DNA of 64,000 nucleotides, from assembly GCA_951804985.1 (NCBI GenBank), contig OX638130.1, positions 78,734,583-78,798,582 of the forward strand, read 5' to 3'. The position numbers and the translations under genes were made by a program. This document shows, piece after piece, positions 58,150-64,000 of this stretch. The notes below the pieces were generated by a model. It was not told the origin of the DNA. It saw nothing but the letters and a program-made list of their open reading frames with translations, and did no database searches. The stretch's first letter is position 1. Each line of letters opens with the position of its first letter. This DNA comes from Dryomyza anilis (Eukaryota > Arthropoda > Insecta > Diptera > Dryomyzidae).

Positions 58150-58440
58150 AATATACTTCGGCTGACAATATCCTCGTTTACGAAAAAAAATTGAATATGC
58201 CAATGTTTTTAGAATGTCGGAATCCATAAAAATATATAACTTTTAATTCAGCTATCTAAAATTTAACAAAATACAAAATTTATTGTTGTTTATTATTCTG
58301 TTTAATGGTTGGATCATAGGCAATTTTTTTATTTGAGGGCCCCACCTTTTTTTTTATGGGGAGTATATTTGCTGAAGAGAGTAGTTTTTTCATGATGGTA
58401 TTTTTTGATACACTGTGTAATTTTTTCATATAAACCATGT
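58150..58440 (+). repeat. Third copy of the foldback arm sequence
   Basis: Parallel to 57740-57990: catataaaaatatataactttt, gaacaaaatacaaaattta and aggacc/agggccccac, then tttttatggggagtatat. It lies just outside the element end at 58133, in direct orientation to the right arm. Confidence 0.55.
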
Positions 58441-58920
58441 GACGATGCGGATGTTAAAAAATGCGAATGTAATGAAATTACGAAGAATTTAAAATTTAAC
58501 TTTTAAAATTCAGGAACTGCCATATCTGCAAATGGCCTGTATACTTGAAATTTTCGAATTGTACGACCAGTAACGGTTTAATAGTAACTTGTGTCCGTCC
58601 ATTGCCACTAAGAATATTCGACCACACTATTTTTTTTTGTTTTTTCTAAACATAACTACGGAGATATTTAAGAATTGAAAATTTTGTCTTCTTATTTTTT
58701 TCTTGTATTACCATTCCTTCTTTATTATCTTATTGTAATGTTTTTGTGCTTAATATATTTGATTTTGTTGTGATAAATAACAACTTATTAAAAATTTTGA
58801 AGTTTCCCACTTTACCCCAACATTTTTCAAGAAGTCCGAAATAGAGCCGTCGTTCAAAAATTAATTAAAAGGAGTATTAATGGTATTCCGTTAACGCAAA
58901 AAGTAAAATCATAAATCATA
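58441..58920. other. AT-rich stretch, nothing recognised
   Basis: No structure or coding motif could be supported. Confidence 0.3.
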
Positions 58921-58925
58921 AATCA

Positions 58926-58926
<1 letters not shown>

Positions 58927-59000
<74 letters not shown>
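58927..59000. repeat. (TA)n microsatellite, left half
   Basis: About 74 bp of pure TA. It continues on the other side of the MITE at 59664-59739, so the MITE probably split one array. Confidence 0.9.
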
Positions 59001-59004
<4 letters not shown>

Positions 59005-59660
59005 GGTGTCACTTATTTTTTAACACCTATGTCTCACCACCTAGGATTGTTTATTAGGCCTGAAAAATAAGGTGTGCACAATTTTTTTGATTTTGAACAA
59101 CGGGAACACGTGCCGCAAGTACATTGAAAATTGTAATATTAGGTGAATGTGTATTAGGAGTCGAAATTTAGAATATTTCGAGTATGCAATCATGTAGAAC
59201 TGTTTGCGAAAAAAAGTTACATGTAATCGGATCTTCGATATTTCGACCCTTTTTCGTGTTAGCGATTGTTTTATACAGCAGGAAATACATATAAATCAAA
59301 GGATATTTTTTTAAATATAAAAACAAAATATTGGCACAAAATGTGTATACCAATTGAATAGAAACTTATTCAGCTTTTTAAAGGATGGCATGCTAAAAAT
59401 ATTTTTTTGGTTTATATGTGTTTATTGCTGTATAAAACAATCGATAACTCGGAAAATTATCGAAATATCAAAAATCCGATTATACATAAATATATCCTAG
59501 TACAAATGCACCTCCTAGTACAATTTTCAATGTATTTGTGGCACGTGTTCTCGTTGTTCAAATTCAAAAAAATGTTGCATATCTCATTTTTTGTCCCTAA
59601 TAAACAATCCTAGGGGGTGAGAAAACCAAGAATCGAAAAAATTATCATATAAGTGACACC

Positions 59661-59664
<4 letters not shown>
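59001..59664. mobile_element. Foldback MITE inserted into (TA)n
   Basis: Perfect 16-bp ends TTAGGGTGTCACTTAT / ATAAGTGACACCCTAA. The inverted match runs nearly the whole length: cctaggattgtttattagg, gaacacgtgccgcaagtaca, tttgatatttcg-like text, ttgttttatacagca. The loop is around 59370-59400. The short frames 59168-59353 (-) and 59407-59613 (+) are the two arms and are not genes. The duplication cannot be told apart from the TA array. Confidence 0.85.

Positions 59665-59739
<75 letters not shown>
59664..59739. repeat. (TA)n microsatellite, right half
   Basis: About 75 bp of pure TA, joining gypsy copy 3 directly. The retroelement's LTR has lost its first about 55 bp at this junction. Confidence 0.9.
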
Positions 59740-60244
59740 CATTCAGCGCACGCAATAACATTCAGAGCACAAGACAATTCACCGCACTAAGCAATGTGTT
59801 AGAAAGAAACGAAAGATCATACAGCGCACTGAGCAATGTACGAGAAAGAGATGAAAGATCTGCGCATTAAAACACATGAGTGCGAATGAGATGCCAATAG
59901 CATGAGTCATTCACGAAACGAGTAGAAGGTTCTCGAAACAAGTCGAAGCTTGTCGAATCGTGTCGAACTGATGCATGCAGTATATATGGCCACCGCATCT
60001 GAGGCACAGCACTTCAGTAGTAATTAGAAAGTGGTCGAGTGCATCTCGTGTGTGATCAATGTCAAGTTAAATAGTGGACATGCAGCAGTTGTTAGAATTT
60101 GTTATTAGTAAAGTTGTTTATTAAAGTGAATTAATAAAGTTAATTGTTATAATTTAAACCAAACATAAGAGTGTTTTTATTTTGTACACAATCCAGAGAT
60201 ACGAACATGTAGAACAGTTTTCCGTAGATTGAATGTTCGTAACA
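59740..60244 (+). repeat. 5' LTR of gypsy copy 3
   Basis: It ends gaatgttcgtaaca. Heat-shock-like AGAAGGTTCTCGAA at 59924-59937 and TATATAT at 59981-59987 are kept, so the promoter order matches the other copies. About 10-20 percent divergence by eye. Confidence 0.85.
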
Positions 60245-60274
60245 GAGGTGTCTGAAGTCGGATTGTGTTACGAA

Positions 60275-61382
60275 ATGTTTAAATAGAAATAACTTAAAGT
60301 CGACCAGCTAAAGAAGGAGCTGGCGAGTCGTGATCTTCCAACTGCTGGTGCGAAAGTAGAGCTAATGGAGGAACTGGATATCTAAGACATTGACCTCGCA
60401 AAGCACGCGTTTGAAGTGGAAGCTGCAACAGCGTCATCGAAAGGTGTGGACACGGAACAAAAAGTACAGTCCCAAAGTTTTGATATGAGCCAGTTGCTCA
60501 GAGCAATACAACAACAGTTTCAAGAAAATTCATACAAAATGGATCAAAAATTTCTAGAAAATTCAAAACTTCAAAAAATTCTAATAAAATAGAGCAGAAA
60601 CTTCAGAAAAATACCGAACAGCTACAAGAACATTCGAAGCAGCTTCTGGAAGTCTCTAATACACTCCATGGCAAAGTAAACGAATTTGAGGCACATGTAA
60701 ATGAAATTGTAGTGGGCATTGATGACAAATTTGAAAAGTTGGAAAATGGTTTCGACAAAAATCTTCAGCAAATACCAGAAGATGTCAATATACTACAGCT
60801 AAGTGGATCATCTCTGCATTTTGCCAGTGGTACGAGGTTGAAATCGCCGATGTATGATGGAACTACAGCGTTAAACATTTTCAAGCTGCAATTTGAGTCC
60901 ACGGCTATATGTAATCGATGTAACAATCAGGACAGCGTAGCTGCACTTATTGTGGCGCTAAAATGAGACGTAGCCGAAGTATTGCAGACAGTTCCAAAAA
61001 GTGACATAAACAGTTATTCAGCGGTTATGGGTTCACTGCAACGCAAATACGGCAGTGACCACATGATACCGATCTACAGAATTCAGCTGAAGTTCCGAAG
61101 GCAGAATAATGGCGAATCGTTGCAGGAATATGCTGCGGATGTTGAGAGACTTTAACATTTGGCGTATTCAGATTCAACGTTTGATTTCTTGGTATGTGTA
61201 AGATAAATGCGTTCGTTGATGGCATACGGGATCCTGAGACAAAACGGGTAGCAATGACTATGCCGAAGATGACATTTATTGAAACGGCGCTTATGCAGGA
61301 GATAGCGACTACATTGTGCCAACCAGCGACGAAGACACGTGTACTAGATGAGGAGGATGGAAATTTATGTGAAGTCGTCTAA
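60275..61382 (+). pseudogene. gag: gag of gypsy copy 3
   Basis: The ATG at the expected place is replaced (gaaatgtttaaatag). The SAP-like segment LKVDQLKKELASRDLPTAG is still readable at 60294-60350. The coiled coil is at 60480-60780, then SGTRLKSPMYDGTTALN near 60830-60870, with stops at 60964 and near 61155. The CCHC knuckle region at about 61440-61480 reads CYKCEKYGYIACRE, in which the His is Tyr and the last Cys is displaced. Confidence 0.82.
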
Positions 61383-62362
61383 GGCCAGCGTTGAATCGGA
61401 ACATTATGCTGCCAACGGAAACACCAAATTTAATGGTAAATGCTACAAATGTGAAAAATATGGGTATATCGCCTGTCGTGAAAAATGTAAATGTGTAATT
61501 GTGCAACCACCTAAGAGATACAGACCAGAAAAGAGACCTGAGGATGGACAAAATAACAACAGAGGCCATCGGAAAAATTCAGACACTGTGTCGGCACGAG
61601 TGTGTACAATGGAATCCGGAGAGTGCTCGAGAGATGAAGAACAAACGAACATAATTCACATTCGTTCGTTGGGTGTAGTGCCAGATGATCAATGGAGTCT
61701 AGAGCAAATACGAAATGATCAAAAGAAAGACCCCGACATCGCAAAAATTAGGACGTTCAAGGAACAACAAAGAAAGCCATTTTGGAAAGAGATAGCATCC
61801 AACAGGTTGTTTGTACAGTTTGCGGGAAACTGAAATGGCAGATCCGCACGAAATTTGATTGTTGTTCCCAAGTCAAAAATAAAAGCGATAGTACTGAAAT
61901 TCCATTGTGCATCCAATGGATGTCACTTAAGCATTAAGTTGCGTCAGAAGTTGCGGTATGATGAATCAATACAACGTAGGAGCACATTGCGAACGTACTG
62001 CCATGGATGGGCAAAAGCCGATTGCAAAATGTGTTTTGGGTAAGAACAAAAGTGAAGACCAAGACGAGTTGCATCAGTCTTTAAGACAAAGGATACAAAT
62101 TCCAAGTAGTAAGATAAAGTCCAGATACGACTTGAGAGCAAACTCTGAGGGATTTAAGGAAGAAGATCTGGTTATGCTTTGTAGTCCGCCACGAGTGAAA
62201 TTGTTAAATCCAAAACTACAAACACACCAGGAAGGGCCGTACAGGATAATTAAAAAAATTAATGACATTGTGTATCGGATTCAGAATACTGCAGGCGTTA
62301 GACGAAAAATGAAAGTAGTACATTTAGAAAGGTTGGCGCCGTATAGAGTGAGAGAGGATTAA
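61383..62362 (+). pseudogene. pol: pol remnant of gypsy copy 3: linker and integrase C-terminus
   Basis: The gag knuckle is joined almost directly to the RNase H-integrase linker (DDQWSLEQIRNDQKKDPDIA, KEQQRKPFWKEIA), then LIVVPKSKIKAI, a short piece of the integrase start (QYNVGAHCERTAMDG, first Asp present), then the C-terminal domain LRQRIQIPSSKIKSRYDLRA, EGPYRIIKKINDIVYRIQ, KMKVVHLERLAPYR. The stop and polypurine tract follow as in copy 1. Protease, RT, RNase H and the other two catalytic acids are gone. Confidence 0.85.
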
Positions 62363-62399
62363 CATCAGTTCGGGACGAACATATTTAGGTGGAGGGCAG

Positions 62400-62624
62400 T
62401 GTTACGAAAAGATGTAATTTGCCCTATAGTGCAAGCATTCAGCAATAATAAATGAGACGCAAGACAATTCAACGCACTAAGCAATGTGTTAGAAAGAGAC
62501 GGAAGATCATACAGCGCACTGATCAATGTGCGAGAAAGAAGTGGAAGATCAACACCTTAAAACACATGAGTGCGAATGAGATGCCAACAACATGCGTCAT
62601 TTATGAAACGTGTAGAAGTTCTTT
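62400..62624 (+). repeat. 3' LTR of gypsy copy 3, first part
   Basis: It starts TGTTACGAAAAGATGT right after ggtggagggcag and includes the 42-bp unit (attcaacgcactaagcaatg, tgtgttagaaagagacggaa). It breaks off after gtcatttatgaaacg, before the heat-shock-like motif. Confidence 0.82.
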
Positions 62625-63795
62625 GAATTTATGAAAACTGGCAGGCTTTCTATATCAGCTTTTACGCAGGAAACTGGAATGTTCAAGCGAGCCCCTAGCA
62701 GGCAATAGCATTTTTGTGTAAGTTTTGGTTTTGAAGTTTTAAAAAGTGTCTTTATAGCTAGAATATGGAAGGGAAAGGTAGCCTACCTGTAGCAGGCAAA
62801 CACATTTAACATGAATTTTGATTTGAAATTTTATAAACCATTTTAATAGTAGAGAACTGAAAGGGAAAGGTAGCCTGCGAGTAGCAGGCAAACACTTTGT
62901 ATAGGAATTTCTTTTTTGATAATTTAAAAGTTTGATCAACAAGTTGTCGACAGAAAATTTTGTTTACTTTATTTCTGTTTTGAAGTTTTAAATCTTGATT
63001 AACAAGTTGTCGATAGAAAATGTTGTTTACAATATTAAATATCAAATTTGCCTTCAAAAATGTTCAGTATTAAAATTTGTTGGCAGTTATTTGTTACGCT
63101 TCAAATTAATATGGCACGCCGCGTCTTTTGTGCGTTTGTTTGATTATTTAATCGGTGTTCATTCCGTCGGTTTGTTAAGCCAATTGTGAACAATGTGAAT
63201 ATTTTCCCTATCGCCGCGATTTATGCTGATCTACATCAGGAGGTGACCAGCTACTGGCTCTTTTTGCCATTTTCGCCCACAACATAATCTTCTAGTTGTA
63301 AAAAACGTGCTTTGTTATTGCTTACTTCGATAACAATAGCATGGCGACACAATAGCAATGTGAAACAGCAGAAATATGCGTAACCAACAACACATCATCG
63401 AAGCGATTGATTTTTGCGAAAATACAACAAACAAAATTTGTCGGTGTTGTTGTACAACAAGAAGTTTTGGTTGAGGGCGGGATGGATGGTTACCCATGAT
63501 CTAAATCATATGTTTATGATCCCTACCATTCCGTTCCATTTTGCTTCCAGATTATTGCCCACCAACCCTGCCTGAGCCTACCATATTGCTTACACCTGTT
63601 AGGCTACCATACCCTACCTATGCCTGCCATTTCCCTACCAATTTTATTTTCATGCTATAACAGGGAACTTGCAGCTTTTATCCACATTCCCACCTTTGCC
63701 TACCTCAAAGCTACATATAAAATGTGATTTCAATGCGTATAGGTAGCATGTTTGCCTGCGTGTTTCAAACCATTATTCTGCTTAAAATTTTGTCT
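62625..63795. repeat. Insertion in the 3' LTR of copy 3, with local repeats
   Basis: About 1.17 kb. gggaaaggtagcct followed by gtagcaggcaaacac occurs at 62771 and 62863 (period 92). gatcaacaagttgtcgacag and gattaacaagttgtcgatag recur at about 62933 and 62997. The right side has tgcctacc/ggtaggc words and ggtagcatgtttgcctgcgt in inverse sense. No coding motif. Probably a non-autonomous element or a rearranged block. Confidence 0.5.
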
Positions 63796-63881
63796 GTGGT
63801 ATGCAGCAGTTGTTAGAATTTGTTATTAGTAAAGTGAATTAATAATTTAAACTAATCATAAGAGTGTTTTTATTTTGTACA
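63796..63881 (+). repeat. 3' LTR of gypsy copy 3, second part
   Basis: gcagcagttgttagaatttg, ttattagtaaagtgaatta and aagagtgtttttattttgta match 60080-60185 of the 5' LTR. It stops at gtacac, without the last about 55 bp. Confidence 0.8.
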
Positions 63882-64000
63882 CCGAATAAATTACTGTAGT
63901 AAATTATACTACATGTATGTCTTCGTTTTGAAAAAATGCAGTTCTACTACATTTTGATCGTTTTTTAATACATTTGTATTAATTTGTCAGGATTTGGCTA
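63882..64000. other. Window end, nothing recognised
   Basis: AT-rich. The words tactgtagtaaattatactac form a weak palindrome. Confidence 0.3.

Larger units (their letters stand above)
59740..63881 (+). mobile_element. Ty3/gypsy LTR retrotransposon, copy 3 (heavily deleted)
   Basis: Same family as copies 1 and 2, more diverged. 5' LTR 59740-60244 (start truncated), internal region 60245-62399, 3' LTR 62400 onward, interrupted at about 62625 and resuming at about 63796-63881. Protease, RT and RNase H are entirely absent, and integrase is reduced to its C-terminal domain. The copy is a relic. Confidence 0.88.

Overview
This window looks like intergenic or intronic DNA of a repeat-rich higher fly (Diptera, probably a calyptrate; species not resolved). 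It is AT-rich. Almost everything recognisable is a transposable element or its debris: three copies of one Ty3/gypsy family, one Ty1/copia element, at least five non-LTR (LINE) remnants, tRNA-derived SINEs, long hairpin MITEs and minisatellite-bearing repeats. The one stretch I read as a host gene is a spliced exon of an SLC6 sodium- and chloride-dependent transporter at 52944-53169 on the minus strand. No rRNA gene, functional tRNA gene or CRISPR array is seen. Most long open frames are fragments of dead elements or artefacts of simple repeats.

Layout. 1-1872: SINE debris, a Q/H-rich ORF1-like fragment and unassigned AT-rich DNA. 1873-7734: gypsy copy 1 (+). 8016-8490: a hAT-like MITE. 8634-13826: a Jockey-like LINE split by a hAT MITE, a SINE and a TA-target MITE. 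13828-14567: interspersed repeat 'A'. 15010-21894: gypsy copy 2 (-), with a 1.4 kb foldback element in its pol. 22340-23200: two MITEs. 23846-28170: a second LINE, cut by a probable solo LTR, an A repeat and a small MITE. 29046-30104: a hAT-like element with an 8-bp target duplication. 31600-34960: two more LINE remnants and a SINE-like sequence. 34991-37032: A repeats, a SINE and a GGAACCG-rich repeat. 37553-38880: a large palindrome. 39165-47877: tandem and inverted repeats with 15-bp minisatellites, a fourth LINE fragment and an (AT)n tract. 49130-52030: copia element (-). 52944-53169: SLC6 exon. 55448-58440: a foldback element with repeated arms. 58927-59739: a foldback MITE inside (TA)n. 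59740-63881: gypsy copy 3 (+), heavily deleted.

How the parts relate. The gypsy family has about 0.5 kb LTRs, a tRNA-primer site, a Gag with an N-terminal SAP-like domain, coiled coil and CCHC knuckle, and a pol ordered protease, RT, RNase H, integrase. No copy is coding-competent. Copies 1 and 2 lie head to head. Their inner (3') LTRs look identical over 524 bp, yet each differs clearly from the outer LTR of its own element. This points to gene conversion or another recent exchange between inverted copies. The LTR promoter carries a perfect heat-shock-element pattern just upstream of TATATAA. Several insertions can be dated relative to each other because an uninterrupted sister copy or a restored reading frame shows the empty site.
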